Shown piece after piece: positions 52,126 through 61,876 of a stretch of 64,000 bases of DNA (its first letter is position 1; every line of letters begins with the position of its first letter). Made by a program: the position numbers and the translations under genes. Origin of the DNA: Stenotrophomonas sp. 57 (lineage in GTDB: Bacteria; Pseudomonadota; Gammaproteobacteria; Xanthomonadales; Xanthomonadaceae). The stretch is taken from the NCBI RefSeq assembly GCF_030291075.1, contig NZ_CP127407.1:4090001-4154000 (forward strand), written 5' to 3'. A model generated the notes under the pieces. The model made no database searches. It was not told the DNA's origin and saw only the letters and a list, made by a program, of their open reading frames with translations.

Positions 52126-53427
52126 TCAGGCCAAGACGGAAAGGGCCTGCACCAGCGCGTCCATCTGTGCTGGCCGGGTGAACACCGACGGCGTCACCCG
52201 TACACAGGCACCCGATTCCAGGCCATCGCGGTACGTGGTGAAAATCCGATGTTCATCCACCAGACGCTTCTGCAGTGCCTGGTTCTGTTCCACCGAGGTG
52301 TGGCCGCGCAGGCGGAAACTGGCCAATGCACTGGCCAGCGCCGGATCCGGCGAGGACAGCACTTCGATGTGCGTCATCTGCCGCGCGGGTACGGTCCAGC
52401 GCTCGCGCAGGTAGCGCAGGCGCGCCTGCTTGTTGGCCACGCCGATGCGCTGGTGCAATGCGATCGCCTCCGGCAGCGCCAGATAGGCGGCGAAGTTGAC
52501 CGTGCCGGTGTGCACGCGGCTGCCGACACGGCCATCGTCGGCCTCGCCCATGTACGGGTCGAGGTCCGCCACACGTCCCCTGCGTACGTACATCGCGCCG
52601 ACACCAACCGGCGCGCCGATCCACTTGTGCAGATTGATGCCGACGAAATCAGACTTCAGCTGCGGCACCGCGTAGTCGATCTGGCCGAACCCGTGCGCGG
52701 CATCGACGATCACCTCGATACCGCGCGCACGTGCACGTTCGGCAATCGCGGCCACCGGCAGCACCAGCCCGTGGCGATGGCTGACCTGGGTCAACAACAC
52801 CAGCTTCAGGCGTGGCAACCGCGCGAACGCAGTCTCGTAGACCTGCAGAATCTGCGCGTGGTCCGGCACCGCCGGCAGCGCGATGCGCTCCACCTGCACG
52901 CCACGGCGCTGCTGCAGCCAGCGCATCGCACCGATCATGCTGTCGTAGTCGATGTCCGCGTACAGCACCTGGTCGCCGGGCTGCAGGCGGTTGTAGCCAC
53001 CGATCAGCGCCAGCATCGCCTCGGTGGCGCCCCGCGTCAGCGCGATCTCATCCGCACCCACGCCCAGCAGCTCGGCCACCTGCCGCTGTACTGCCATGTA
53101 CTGCGCCGGGAATTCACGGCGGCCGTACCAGGCGTTGCCACGGTTCACGTCAGCGGTGTGGCGCTGGTAACTGGCCAGCGTCTCAAGCCCCATCGCGCCC
53201 CAGTAGCCGTTCTCCAGATGGTTCACTTCGTCGGTGATGTCGAACTGGCTGGCCACGGTGGCCCAGTAGTTTTCATCGCGGGCCAGCACGTCCGGCGCCA
53301 CGGTCGTTGCGGGAATCTCCATCGGCGCAGCGTAACGCGTGGCAGCCATGGCTGGCAGTGAAGACAGTGCCACTGCGGCCGGCAGCAATGCACCGGCGCG
53401 CAACAGGGAGCGACGACAAGCGTCCAT
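52126..53427 (-). CDS. Tat-exported class V aminotransferase-like PLP enzyme
   Basis: 433 residues. The N-terminus CRRSLLRAGALLPAAVALSSLPAMA has a twin-arginine signal, so the enzyme would be exported folded with its cofactor. The class V domain (isopenicillin-N epimerase/cysteine desulfurase-like) has TRGATEAMLALI, VIVDAAHGFGQID and the PLP lysine K268 in GINLHKWIGAPVGVGAMYVR. Periplasmic PLP enzymes are uncommon. Its ATG overlaps the stop of the TonB receptor by one base, implying joint expression with an outer-membrane importer, possibly for an amino-acid-derived substrate. Confidence 0.85.
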   Translation of the reverse strand: MDACRRSLLRAGALLPAAVALSSLPAMAATRYAAPMEIPATTVAPDVLARDENYWATVASQFDITDEVNHLENGYWGAMGLETLASYQRHTADVNRGNAWYGRREFPAQYMAVQRQVAELLGVGADEIALTRGATEAMLALIGGYNRLQPGDQVLYADIDYDSMIGAMRWLQQRRGVQVERIALPAVPDHAQILQVYETAFARLPRLKLVLLTQVSHRHGLVLPVAAIAERARARGIEVIVDAAHGFGQIDYAVPQLKSDFVGINLHKWIGAPVGVGAMYVRRGRVADLDPYMGEADDGRVGSRVHTGTVNFAAYLALPEAIALHQRIGVANKQARLRYLRERWTVPARQMTHIEVLSSPDPALASALASFRLRGHTSVEQNQALQKRLVDEHRIFTTYRDGLESGACVRVTPSVFTRPAQMDALVQALSVLA

Positions 53428-55829
53428 CAGAAGGTCAGCCGGTACTGCGCGTACAGGTTGGCACCGTCGGTGTCGTACGGCGCGTTGCGCGAGTAGACCA
53501 GGCCACGGCTGGCCTGGAACGTGGCCTCATCCGGGTAGCGATCGAACACGTTGTCGGCACCCACGCGCAGGCTGTGGTGCTCGTTGATGCGATAGCCAAC
53601 AGCCAGGTCGAGGAAGCTCATCGCACCGAAGCGCTGGTAGATGTCGCCCACTGCATTGCCGCTGGAATCGGTCCAGGCGCCGTAGTAGCGCATGCGCACC
53701 ATCAGCGACCAGGCGCCGACGTCCCAGCTGCCGGTGAGGCTGCCCTTGTGCTCGGGCAGGCGGTCCTCGAACAGCACGCGCTGGGTTTCGTTGGTGGCCA
53801 CCGAGGTGCTGCCGTTGTCCACACGGGTGCGGTTGTAGTTGTAGGCCAGGGTCAGCGTCATGCGGCCGGCGCCGAGATCGCGCAGGTAGTTGCCGACCAC
53901 GTCCACGCCGGTGGTGGTGGTATCGAAGTCGTTGGTGAAGTAGTTCACCGAGGTGTAGCCCAGTGGGTTGGGCGTACCGGCCGGAATGGCGAAGCTGGCC
54001 GACTGGCTGAAGCGGTCGGTGAGCTTGATCTGGTAGACATCCACCGAGCCGGACAGGCCCAGATCGCTGCGCCAGGTCAGGCCCAGCGAGGCGGTGCGCG
54101 ATTCTTCGGGCTTCAACGGCTTGGCCCCAAGCAGCTGCGCCAGCGGATCGTTCGGCGACAGGCGGCCACTGGTGAAGATCTGCAGCGTGCGCGTGTCCAG
54201 GCCCTGGCTGGTGCTGGTGGTGTTGAGCTGCGCCGGCGTCGGTGCGCGGAAGCCGGTCGACACGGTGCCGCGCAGGGCCACGTCCGGGGTGATCGCAAAG
54301 CGCGCCGACAGCTTGCCATCCAGCGTGCTGCCGAAGCTGGAGAAGTCCTCGTAGCGGCTGGCCGCGCCGATGCTCCAACGCTCGCCCAGCGGCACTTCCA
54401 TGTCCACGTAGGCGGCCTTGCTGCGCTGGCTCCACTGCCCGGCCTGACTGGCCGAGAAGCCCGGTGCGCCATTGGAATTGGCCTCCAGGCCCGCCACGGC
54501 GCCCGGACCCACCGCATACGAGGCCGGATCACCGGCACGCACCTTGTAGGTCTCCTGGCGGAACTCGCCACCAAAGGCGACGTTGATCGGCTTGGACAGC
54601 GCGGCCACGTCCCATTCGTAGTTGAAGTCGGCGTTGGCGTTCTTCTCGGTCTGGGTCAGGCGGCCGAGGTCGAACGCGGTCGGGCTGGCCGGACCCAACG
54701 AGGCATTGATCGAGTTCTTCAGGTTGTAGTCGATGGCGTTGCGACCATACGAAGCACTGACATCCCAGCGCAGCTTCGGCGTGATCTCGCCACGCAGGCC
54801 GCCGACCAGCTGCAGATCGTTCTGCACGTTGCCGTACTGCGGGCTGAAGCCGACCGGGTACAGCGAACGCAGGTTCCAGCCCGGGAAGATCGACGTGGTG
54901 CGGTAGGCACCGGTGGTGGTGTCCGGGTTGCGCCAGTTGAAATCGCTGACGCCATCACTGTGGCTGTAAAGTCCGAACGCGTACAGCTCCAGCGCCTCGC
55001 TGGCGTTGGCCTTCACGTTGAAGCCGACGCGGCGGCTTTCCAGGTCCGGCTGGCCCCAGCGCTGCACCGGGTTGGGCACGTCCAGCTCCGGATGGGCCGC
55101 TTGGAAGGCGATGGCATCCGGGCGCTGGCGGGTACGCGACGTGGCATCGGAATTGAACGACTCGGCGAACAGCACCAGGCTGCCATAGTCGCCCAGCGAC
55201 CAGCCGGTGCGCGCACTGAAGTTGCGCGAGGCACCGTCGCCCTGTGCGTACTGCGAGTAACCGGCGGTGATCTCGGTGCCCGGGCCGTCTTCGAGAATGA
55301 TGTTGATGACGCCGGCGATGGCATCCGAGCCGTACTGCGCGGACGCACCATCACGCAGTACCTCGATGCGCTTGATTGCACTGGTCGGAATCTGCGCCAG
55401 GTCGGCGGCCTGCGCGCCACGGTTGCCGAGCAGCGCGCTGCGGTGGAAGCGGCGGCCGTTGACCAGCACCAGGGTCTGGTCCGGCGACAGGCCACGCAGG
55501 GTGGCCGGGCGCACGAACACCTGGCCATCGGCCATCGGCAGGCGCTGCACCACGAACGACGGCACCAGCTGGGCCAGCACGTCCTTCAGGTCGGTGGATT
55601 CAACGGACGTGATGTCTTCCTTGGTGAACACGTCCACCGGTGCCAGCGTTTCGAACTGGGTACGGTTGGACGCGCGGGTGCCGGTGACCAGCATCGCATC
55701 GAGCTGGGTGGGCATGGCGCGGCTGCCGCTGCTGGCATCGACCGCATCGGCCTCCGCTGCGATCGCGCCTCCTGCGCCGGCCATGGAAAGGGCAAGGAGG
55801 ATGGAACGCGAAAGCTTCGAACGATGCAC
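53427..55829 (-). CDS. TonB-dependent outer-membrane receptor
   Basis: 800 residues. Signal peptide (SRSILLALSMAGAGGAIAAEA), TonB-box-like QLDAMLVTGTRASN, plug domain (VFVRPATLRGLSPDQTLVLVNGRRFH, RIEVLRDGASAQYGSDAIAGVINII) and a 22-strand barrel ending in NLYAQYRLTF with the terminal aromatic. The substrate is unknown. It is the first gene of an operon with the exported aminotransferase and lies opposite an AraC regulator, which may control it. Confidence 0.92.
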   Translation of the reverse strand: MHRSKLSRSILLALSMAGAGGAIAAEADAVDASSGSRAMPTQLDAMLVTGTRASNRTQFETLAPVDVFTKEDITSVESTDLKDVLAQLVPSFVVQRLPMADGQVFVRPATLRGLSPDQTLVLVNGRRFHRSALLGNRGAQAADLAQIPTSAIKRIEVLRDGASAQYGSDAIAGVINIILEDGPGTEITAGYSQYAQGDGASRNFSARTGWSLGDYGSLVLFAESFNSDATSRTRQRPDAIAFQAAHPELDVPNPVQRWGQPDLESRRVGFNVKANASEALELYAFGLYSHSDGVSDFNWRNPDTTTGAYRTTSIFPGWNLRSLYPVGFSPQYGNVQNDLQLVGGLRGEITPKLRWDVSASYGRNAIDYNLKNSINASLGPASPTAFDLGRLTQTEKNANADFNYEWDVAALSKPINVAFGGEFRQETYKVRAGDPASYAVGPGAVAGLEANSNGAPGFSASQAGQWSQRSKAAYVDMEVPLGERWSIGAASRYEDFSSFGSTLDGKLSARFAITPDVALRGTVSTGFRAPTPAQLNTTSTSQGLDTRTLQIFTSGRLSPNDPLAQLLGAKPLKPEESRTASLGLTWRSDLGLSGSVDVYQIKLTDRFSQSASFAIPAGTPNPLGYTSVNYFTNDFDTTTTGVDVVGNYLRDLGAGRMTLTLAYNYNRTRVDNGSTSVATNETQRVLFEDRLPEHKGSLTGSWDVGAWSLMVRMRYYGAWTDSSGNAVGDIYQRFGAMSFLDLAVGYRINEHHSLRVGADNVFDRYPDEATFQASRGLVYSRNAPYDTDGANLYAQYRLTF

Positions 55830-56029
55830 GGCAGGGCTCCGGGAGAACGCGACAGGGCCAGCGCCGGTACAGACGGTGCGGCGCTGGACAAGGCGCGCAG
55901 TCTCGGCGCGATCTGTGAAGGAGGCATGACGTCAGTGCGACAGCTGGGTGCCAGCCATGCGCAAGAACTGCTAAACGCCGCGCCCGCTGATCGGCTACTG
56001 TGCCCGCATTGGAACTGGGGGACGGCAGG

Positions 56030-56857
56030 ATGAGCGCGGCGGGCAAGGCGTTGTGGTACATCGAGACCCATGCGGAGCAGCCGTTGGCACTGGCTGATAT
56101 CGCGGCAGCGGCCGGGCTGTCGCCGTTCCACCTGTCGCGCCTGTTCCAGGCCCGTACCGGCACCTCGGTGATGCGCTACCTGCGTGGACGGCGACTGACC
56201 GCTGCCGCGCAGCGCCTGGCCAGCGGCGCGGGCGACATCCTGCAGGTGGCGCTGGGCGCCGGCTACACCACCCACGCCGCGTTCACCCGCGCCTTCTGCG
56301 AGCAGTTCGGGCAGACGCCCGAGCGGGTGCGTGAGCAGGGCACCGGTGGACTGGCCCTGGTGCAGGCGATCCGCGTGGACGATGCGCCGGCGGCCTGCGG
56401 TGAGGCACCACGCCTGCTCGACACCCCTGCGTTCCAGGTGGCCGGGATCGGCAGGCGCCACACGCGCGACAGCGGCGGTGCGATTCCCGGGCAGTGGGCA
56501 CAGCTCAATCGCGAATGGCCGGCGCCGGCCCCGATCAGTTTCGGTGTGTGCTGCAACAGTGATGACGACGGTGGCTTCGACTATGTCGCCGCGCTGCCGG
56601 TCGGTTCACTTCGCCATGTGCCTGCGCACTGGCAGCGCGTGGATGTACCCGGGCGGCGCTACCTGGTGGCTTGGCATGGTGGGCACATCTCGGCCATCCG
56701 CTCCACCTGGTTCTGGCTGCTGGACCATTACCTGCCCGGCTCCGGCCTTACCCTCGCGGAGGCACCGGACCTGGAGCGCTACGACACCCGCTTCGATGAG
56801 CACACCGGCAACGGCGGCGTGGAGATCTGGTTGCCGGTGGACGAATGCCCCTGCTGA
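56030..56857 (+). CDS. AraC-family regulator with C-terminal GyrI-like ligand domain
   Basis: 275 residues. Two helix-turn-helix motifs occupy the N-terminal ~105 residues (PLALADIAAAAGLSPFHLSRLFQ, DILQVALGAGYTTHAAFTRAFCEQFGQTP). The C-terminal ~150 residues are a GyrI/effector-binding domain (YLVAWHGGHISAIRSTWFWLLDHYLP). This is the Rob/SoxS-like order seen in multidrug or stress regulators. GGGGA lies seven bases before the ATG. It diverges from the TonB receptor and precedes a hydrolase gene by 13 bases. Confidence 0.87.
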   Translation: MSAAGKALWYIETHAEQPLALADIAAAAGLSPFHLSRLFQARTGTSVMRYLRGRRLTAAAQRLASGAGDILQVALGAGYTTHAAFTRAFCEQFGQTPERVREQGTGGLALVQAIRVDDAPAACGEAPRLLDTPAFQVAGIGRRHTRDSGGAIPGQWAQLNREWPAPAPISFGVCCNSDDDGGFDYVAALPVGSLRHVPAHWQRVDVPGRRYLVAWHGGHISAIRSTWFWLLDHYLPGSGLTLAEAPDLERYDTRFDEHTGNGGVEIWLPVDECPC

Positions 56858-56870
56858 CATGGAGTTGAAG

Positions 56871-57950
56871 ATGCGCATGACCACGGCGATGACCGGCTTG
56901 CTGCTGATGGCAGCGGCGTCCTCCGCCCACGCAGATGGCAGCTGGACAGCCGGCGAGCGCCATGGCACCACGACGGTGGCCAGTGCCGCCGTGCGCGACG
57001 CAGCGCAGCGCGACGCGCTTCGCTACACGGTCTGGTATCCGGCACCGGCCAGCAGCCGGGAGACTGCGCTGACCATCGGCCCACCCGACGCGCCGCTTTT
57101 CGACGTCGGCCGGTCGGCCAAGGATGCACCGGTCGCGGGTGATCGCCTGCCCACGCTGCTGCTGTCACACGGCAACGGCGGCAGTGCACGCATGATGGGC
57201 TGGTTGGGCACGGCGCTGGCGCGGGAAGGCTATCTGGTGATCGCGGTGGATCATCCCGGCAACAACGGTGCCGACGAGATGACGCTGACCGGCAGCATGC
57301 TGAGCTGGCTGCGCGCGGACGATCTGCGCACCGCGTTGGCGGCGGTGAAGGCCGATCCGAATCTGGGACCCCATGTCGACGCTGGACGACTGGGCGTGGT
57401 CGGCTTCTCCGCCGGCGGTTACACGGCGCTGCTGGCCGCTGGCGCACGCCCCGACTTGCAACGACTGCTGGCGTTCTGTCGCGCGCATCCAGATGACGGC
57501 GTGTGCCAACCACAGCAGGAAGCGGCCACGCACACAATGGAAGCACGCCTGGCCGCTGCGTCTTCGCCCGCGCTCGCTCCCTGGATCGCCGAGGCCGACA
57601 GGTCACGCGCGATTCCCGGTGTGCGGGCCGTGTTCCTGCTGGCTCCAGCCATCGTGCAGGCATTCGCGCCTGAACAGCTGTCCTCCTTGCAGCAGCCGGT
57701 GTCGATCCTGCTGGGCGACGCGGACAAGGTTGCCCCACCGGCGAGCAATGGCGACGCTGCGCAGGCAGTGATTCCGGGTGCGACGCTGACACGCCTGCCA
57801 GATGTTGGCCACTACGATTTCCTGTCCGAGTGCACTGCGCCCGGCCGGCAACGACTGGCGGCGCTGTGCAGCACCGCCGTGCCGAAGGCGCAGACCCACG
57901 CACAGGCGATTGATGCGACAGAACGTTTCTTCGGCGACGCTCTGCGCTAG
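56871..57950 (+). CDS. Secreted alpha/beta hydrolase
   Basis: 359 residues from the ATG at 56871 (GGAG six bases upstream); the ATG at 56859 overlaps that site. Signal peptide MRMTTAMTGLLLMAAASSAHA. The hydrolase fold shows LLLSHGNGGSARMMGWLG, the oxyanion HG, nucleophile elbow GFSAGG with its serine, the acid in LLGDADKVAPP and the histidine in LPDVGHYDF. It resembles the dienelactone hydrolase/platelet-activating-factor hydrolase group. Substrate unknown; probably co-transcribed with the AraC gene. Confidence 0.85.
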   Translation: MRMTTAMTGLLLMAAASSAHADGSWTAGERHGTTTVASAAVRDAAQRDALRYTVWYPAPASSRETALTIGPPDAPLFDVGRSAKDAPVAGDRLPTLLLSHGNGGSARMMGWLGTALAREGYLVIAVDHPGNNGADEMTLTGSMLSWLRADDLRTALAAVKADPNLGPHVDAGRLGVVGFSAGGYTALLAAGARPDLQRLLAFCRAHPDDGVCQPQQEAATHTMEARLAAASSPALAPWIAEADRSRAIPGVRAVFLLAPAIVQAFAPEQLSSLQQPVSILLGDADKVAPPASNGDAAQAVIPGATLTRLPDVGHYDFLSECTAPGRQRLAALCSTAVPKAQTHAQAIDATERFFGDALR

Positions 57951-58004
57951 TGGCCGATTGGCAGGGTGCAGCGCTACAGTGGATGCATACAGGGAGGATG
58001 GGCC

Positions 58005-58676
58005 ATGCGTCTGCTGCACCTCACGCTGCCGGTTTCCGATGTGGTCGCGGTCGCTGCGTATTTCCACGACGTGCTGCAACAGCGCGTTGTCGGCCACCAT
58101 GTACACATCGGCTGGAGCACGATTCAACTGCAACCGGCCGAGGGGCGACCAGTCGGTGGCGTGCACCTGGCCTTCAATGTACCGGACAACCGTTTCGGCG
58201 AAGCGATGGCCTGGTTGCGCGAACGCACGCCCCTGCAGCGCAATCCTGCCGGGCTGGACTACTTCGCGCTGGAAAGCAGCTGGCAGTCGCAGTCGGTGTA
58301 CTTCACCGGGCCTGACGGCCTGATCCTGGAACTGATCGGTCGTCGCCGTCTGCCCACCAGCACGCGCGAAGGCGTGTTCCATGGCAGTGAACTGACCTGC
58401 CTCAGCGAAGTCGGCCTGCCCAGCCACGATGTCGATGCAGTGCGCGAGCAGGCCAGCCAGCGCTTCGGCCTGCAACCGATCAGTCCGCCTTCGCCGCAGT
58501 TCGCACCGATGGGCGATGACGAGGGTCTGCTGATCGTGGTCGCCGCGGAGAGGCGCTGGTTCCCCGAGCAGAAAGATCTACCCAATGGACGGGGGCTGAC
58601 GCTGCAGGTGGGCGACGTGACCGGCCGAGGGGAGCTGCGCGACGAGGCGCAGGGCTGGCAGGTAGCGGCGATCTGA
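58005..58676 (+). CDS. VOC-superfamily (glyoxalase-like) protein
   Basis: 223 residues with an N-terminal VOC domain: MRLLHLTLPVSDVVAVAAYF, a central VHLAFNVPD and VYFTGPDGLILELIGRR, the classical metal-binding ends of the beta-alpha-beta repeats. The C-terminal ~100 residues look like a second, diverged repeat (FHGSELTCLSEVGLPSHDVDAV). AGGGAGG precedes the ATG. The enzyme could be a dioxygenase, lyase or resistance protein; the metal ligands suggest it is not inert. Confidence 0.78.
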   Translation: MRLLHLTLPVSDVVAVAAYFHDVLQQRVVGHHVHIGWSTIQLQPAEGRPVGGVHLAFNVPDNRFGEAMAWLRERTPLQRNPAGLDYFALESSWQSQSVYFTGPDGLILELIGRRRLPTSTREGVFHGSELTCLSEVGLPSHDVDAVREQASQRFGLQPISPPSPQFAPMGDDEGLLIVVAAERRWFPEQKDLPNGRGLTLQVGDVTGRGELRDEAQGWQVAAI

Positions 58677-58685
58677 CACGGCGCG

Positions 58686-60533
58686 CTACGGCGCGGACAG
58701 GTTCTGCGCCACTTCGATCCGCGCATGCAATGCCTGCAACTGCGCAACCGCCTGGTTGAACACCTGCAGATCGGCATCCACCAGGGCCGTCCAGTCCGGC
58801 GTGTGCCCCAGCAGCTGCGCCACCTGTTCGTTCGGCGCGCGGTCGAAGCCTTCACCCAGCACGGACAGATAGCGCTGGCGGAACCCTTCCGGATCGCGCT
58901 GGTCCTGTACATAGAGCTGCACCGCCAGCAGCCCCGCATACAGGTAGTTCACCAGATAGTTCGGGTCGTCATACATCAGGCGCTTGGCGATCCAGCTGTT
59001 GCGCAGCTGCGGGTAGCGCTCCGGCTGCTGGCCGAAGCGCGCCAGCACCTGGCCGGTCAGCTCATCCAGATCGTCGGCCGTGCCCAGCGTGCCGGCGGCA
59101 ACGCCCCGATAGATCGACTGCTCCAGCTGCGCTTCCTCGGACGAGGTGAACAGTTGCAGCACCATGTCGTCCAGCAGCGACTTCAGGTAATAGGCCTTGG
59201 CCCGCGGGTCCTGTGCCTGCTGGTACAGCTGGTCACGGAAACGCAGCTCGTTGTAGATGGCGAACGCCTCGGTCAGCCATGGGCTGCCATTGCGCTGCAA
59301 CGGCGAGGCATGGCCACGCTGCATCCACTCACCATGCAGGGCGTGCCCGGCTTCGTGCGCGATCTCGACATCGCTCTCCAGATCACCACTGCGCACGCCA
59401 ACGAACAACATCGCGGGTGTACCGGGGGCGTTCAACGGGAATGCATCCTGGCTCCGGTCACCACGTTCGGTGGCCAGGTCCACGCGGTGGCTGGCCGGAT
59501 CAAGCAACGCGCGCAGCTCGGCGACGTACGCCGGCCCCAGGTGCTGCATGGCGTCGGCGGCGGTGTCGCGCAGCTGCGCCAGCGACAGCACCGGCGGCGC
59601 GTAACCGGCATCAGGCACCGTGGTATCCCAGATCTGCGGCGCGTCGATGCCAGCGCGCGCGGCGTGGCGCAGCAGCATGTCCTGGTAGGCGCTTCGATCT
59701 CCTGCATGGAGTTCGATCGCCAGCAACGTTGCGTCTACTGTTGATGCTTCCACGCCCATGTGCTGATAGCCGCGTGCCGGCGCCGGACCGTCCCCCTGCA
59801 GGCGCGAGGCGGCGTCGTTCACCTGCACCAGGCCCAGCAGCACCGAGGCCATCGGTTCGCGGCGCGATTGCAGGCCTTGCCAGTACCCCTTCCAGCCCGC
59901 CTCGCGCAGGGCACGGTCTGGATGCCGGGCCAGCGCCTGCCTGTCGCGCCCCGTATCCCAGCGCCGCCCATCGCGCTCGACCTGCGGGTACGCGGCCGTG
60001 CGCAGGATCTGCCCGCGCAGGCGCGCGAAACTGTCCAGCGCCGGATCCGCCAATGCATCCACCGCTTCATCCAGCGTGGCATTGGCTGGGGCGGCGGCCT
60101 CCTTCACTGCGCGCGTGCGCAGGAAGGCATACGGTGCGGCCCAGGCTGCGTCCGCAGGCGCCTCGCGCAGCGCGGCGCGACCGGTGCGGGCAATGCGGCT
60201 GCACAGCCCCATCACCTGGTCCAGTGCCTGCGCCGGTCGATGATCGCGCGCATTGCGGGCGGCCTGCAGGTGCAGGTAGCTGTGGTGGCGCAGGCACTGC
60301 GCCTCCATGGTTTCGGCCTGCTGGAAGCGTTCCGCGGGCGCCATGCCGGCAGCGTGCTGCAGAACGTCCGCCTGCCTGCCCAGCGCATCACGCGCGCTCT
60401 GTTCCGCCGCGGCGCTGGCGAAGTAGACGCGATCGTCGGCGTGCAGCGAGTGCGCATGCAGGCTGGTGAAAGGCACCATCGCCAGCAGTGTGGCAATGGC
60501 GGTGGTGGTGGTACGCATCGTGCGAATCTGCAT
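58686..60533 (-). CDS. M3-family zinc metallopeptidase, secreted
   Basis: 615 residues from the ATG at 60533, with AGGGAG seven bases upstream. Signal peptide (TMRTTTTAIATLLAMVPFTSLHA). The HEXXH zinc motif is H393-E-A-G-H397 in EIAHEAGHALHGEW, with a downstream glutamate in WLTEAFAIYNEL typical of oligoendopeptidase F and M3 proteins. Mostly helical. M3 enzymes cleave short oligopeptides; a periplasmic form suggests peptide scavenging. It is convergent with the VOC gene, with only nine bases between stops. Confidence 0.85.
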   Translation of the reverse strand: MQIRTMRTTTTAIATLLAMVPFTSLHAHSLHADDRVYFASAAAEQSARDALGRQADVLQHAAGMAPAERFQQAETMEAQCLRHHSYLHLQAARNARDHRPAQALDQVMGLCSRIARTGRAALREAPADAAWAAPYAFLRTRAVKEAAAPANATLDEAVDALADPALDSFARLRGQILRTAAYPQVERDGRRWDTGRDRQALARHPDRALREAGWKGYWQGLQSRREPMASVLLGLVQVNDAASRLQGDGPAPARGYQHMGVEASTVDATLLAIELHAGDRSAYQDMLLRHAARAGIDAPQIWDTTVPDAGYAPPVLSLAQLRDTAADAMQHLGPAYVAELRALLDPASHRVDLATERGDRSQDAFPLNAPGTPAMLFVGVRSGDLESDVEIAHEAGHALHGEWMQRGHASPLQRNGSPWLTEAFAIYNELRFRDQLYQQAQDPRAKAYYLKSLLDDMVLQLFTSSEEAQLEQSIYRGVAAGTLGTADDLDELTGQVLARFGQQPERYPQLRNSWIAKRLMYDDPNYLVNYLYAGLLAVQLYVQDQRDPEGFRQRYLSVLGEGFDRAPNEQVAQLLGHTPDWTALVDADLQVFNQAVAQLQALHARIEVAQNLSAP

Positions 60534-60606
60534 CGGCCTCTCCCTGCCTGGTTCAGGCCTCGAGCGTAGCAGCCGCTCCGCCACCGTGCCTGTGCCGGAT
60601 CAGGCC

Positions 60607-61113
60607 TCAGATCGACTCATCCTCACGCTTGACCAAGGTCCAGCACGGTACCTGCGCGAAGGTATAGGTCTGCTGGTCGCTGCTGTCCGGGGTACGGATC
60701 TGCACCTGCCGCTGGCCATCGGCCAGCGTGTTGACCTGCAGCTCGCGGCCCTGCCCGGCCAGTGCGGCGGGATCCGGCATCACCGGCCACTCGACATCGG
60801 CCAGCGCCAGCCGGCTTTCCACCTTGCGCGGTTCCGGCTCGGCCTCAGCATCGATATAGCTGTCCAGCAGTGGATCGGCAGTGGCCTTTTCCTGCAGCGT
60901 GATCTCATTCCCGAAGTGCTTCAGGAAGGCATCGAATTCCGGGTAGGGGCATTCATTGCGCGCAGGCACCGGAGCCGGCGTGGCCGCTGCGGCCGTGGTG
61001 GCCGGCGCAGCGGGTTCGGGATCGACGGGCATGGCCTGCGGCGCGGGCTTGCAGGCAGTCACTGCCACGCTGCAGGCGAGCATCAGCATGACGAGAGAGG
61101 GGTATCGACGCAT
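60607..61113 (-). CDS. Lipoprotein of unknown function
   Basis: 168 residues from the ATG at 61113 (AGGA seven bases upstream). Signal with lipobox VAVTACKPAP, then an Ala/Pro-rich linker (PEPAAPATTAAAATPAPVPA) and a ~120-residue domain with NECPYPEFDAFLKHFGNEI, ALADVEWPVMPDPAAL and TYTFAQVPCWTLVKRED. I recognise no family. It diverges from the YiiX-like gene, so an envelope role is plausible. Confidence 0.75.
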   Translation of the reverse strand: MRRYPSLVMLMLACSVAVTACKPAPQAMPVDPEPAAPATTAAAATPAPVPARNECPYPEFDAFLKHFGNEITLQEKATADPLLDSYIDAEAEPEPRKVESRLALADVEWPVMPDPAALAGQGRELQVNTLADGQRQVQIRTPDSSDQQTYTFAQVPCWTLVKREDESI

Positions 61114-61195
61114 GGGCTCATCCTGAATCCGGTTCGGTCGCCCCATGCTATCGCGCACCCTACAATTCCGGCATTCCGCCTGTCCGAGACTGTCC

Positions 61196-61822
61196 ATGCA
61201 TCGCCTCCTGCTCCTGATCGGCCTGCTGCTGCCCGCCCTGTGGCCGGCCGTGGCGAGGGCCGTCGATGTCCACGAAGGCGACCTGCTGTTCGTGACCGCC
61301 GGCCGCAGCGGCCTGAGCGCGGCCATCGACGATGCCACCGGCAAGCAGGGTTCGACCAGTTTCGATCACGTGGCCCTGGTGGCTTCGGCGCCGAAGGGCT
61401 GGGAGGTGCTGCATGCGGACGAGGAGGGATCGCGCCGGCAGTCGCTGGCCGAGTTCCGCCAGGACGCGCGTGCCAAGCAGCGGCAGATCGTGGTCTATCG
61501 CCTGCGTGCGCCGCAGCAGGCCGCCATCAAGGATGCTGTCGCGACCGCGCGCACGATGCTGGGCAAACCCTACAACACGGCGTATGTATTGAACGAGGAC
61601 AGCTACTACTGCTCCGACTTCATCGAACGCGCGTTCCGTGCGCACCACGTGTTCCAGCTGCAGCCGATGAACTTCCGCAACGTGCAGACCGGGCAGATCG
61701 CCCAGCACTGGATTGATCTGTACCGCGGCATGGGCATGGAGGTCCCACAGGACCAGCCCGGCACCAACCCGAACGACATGTCCGCGGCACCGGTACTGCA
61801 ACGCATCGGCGTGCTGGAGTAA
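61196..61822 (+). CDS. YiiX-like papain-fold (NlpC/P60-related) hydrolase
   Basis: 208 residues. A signal peptide (LLLLIGLLLPALWPAVARA) is followed by a permuted papain fold: H58 in FDHVALVAS and C139 in YYCSDFIERAF, with GKPYNTAY before it. YiiX/YebB proteins hydrolyse lipid-linked or peptide amide bonds in the envelope. The upstream spacer is short and shares the divergent region with the lipoprotein gene. A terminator hairpin follows. Confidence 0.85.
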   Translation: MHRLLLLIGLLLPALWPAVARAVDVHEGDLLFVTAGRSGLSAAIDDATGKQGSTSFDHVALVASAPKGWEVLHADEEGSRRQSLAEFRQDARAKQRQIVVYRLRAPQQAAIKDAVATARTMLGKPYNTAYVLNEDSYYCSDFIERAFRAHHVFQLQPMNFRNVQTGQIAQHWIDLYRGMGMEVPQDQPGTNPNDMSAAPVLQRIGVLE

Positions 61823-61824
61823 GC

Positions 61825-61849
61825 GAAGCCCCGCACGGGGCGGGGCTTC
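61825..61849. terminator. Hairpin between the YiiX-like gene and the Gln-rich gene
   Basis: GAAGCCCCGC and GCGGGGCTTC form a perfect 10-bp stem with a 5-base loop, three bases after the stop. It lies between convergent genes and can serve both. Confidence 0.6.
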
Positions 61850-61876
61850 ATCGGTCACGTTGCACACGCAACGCGG

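Noticed and set aside
53307..56033. 908-codon open frame on the plus strand opposite the TonB receptor and aminotransferase
   Set aside because: Shadow of genuine genes on the other strand; no recognisable motif or ribosome site.
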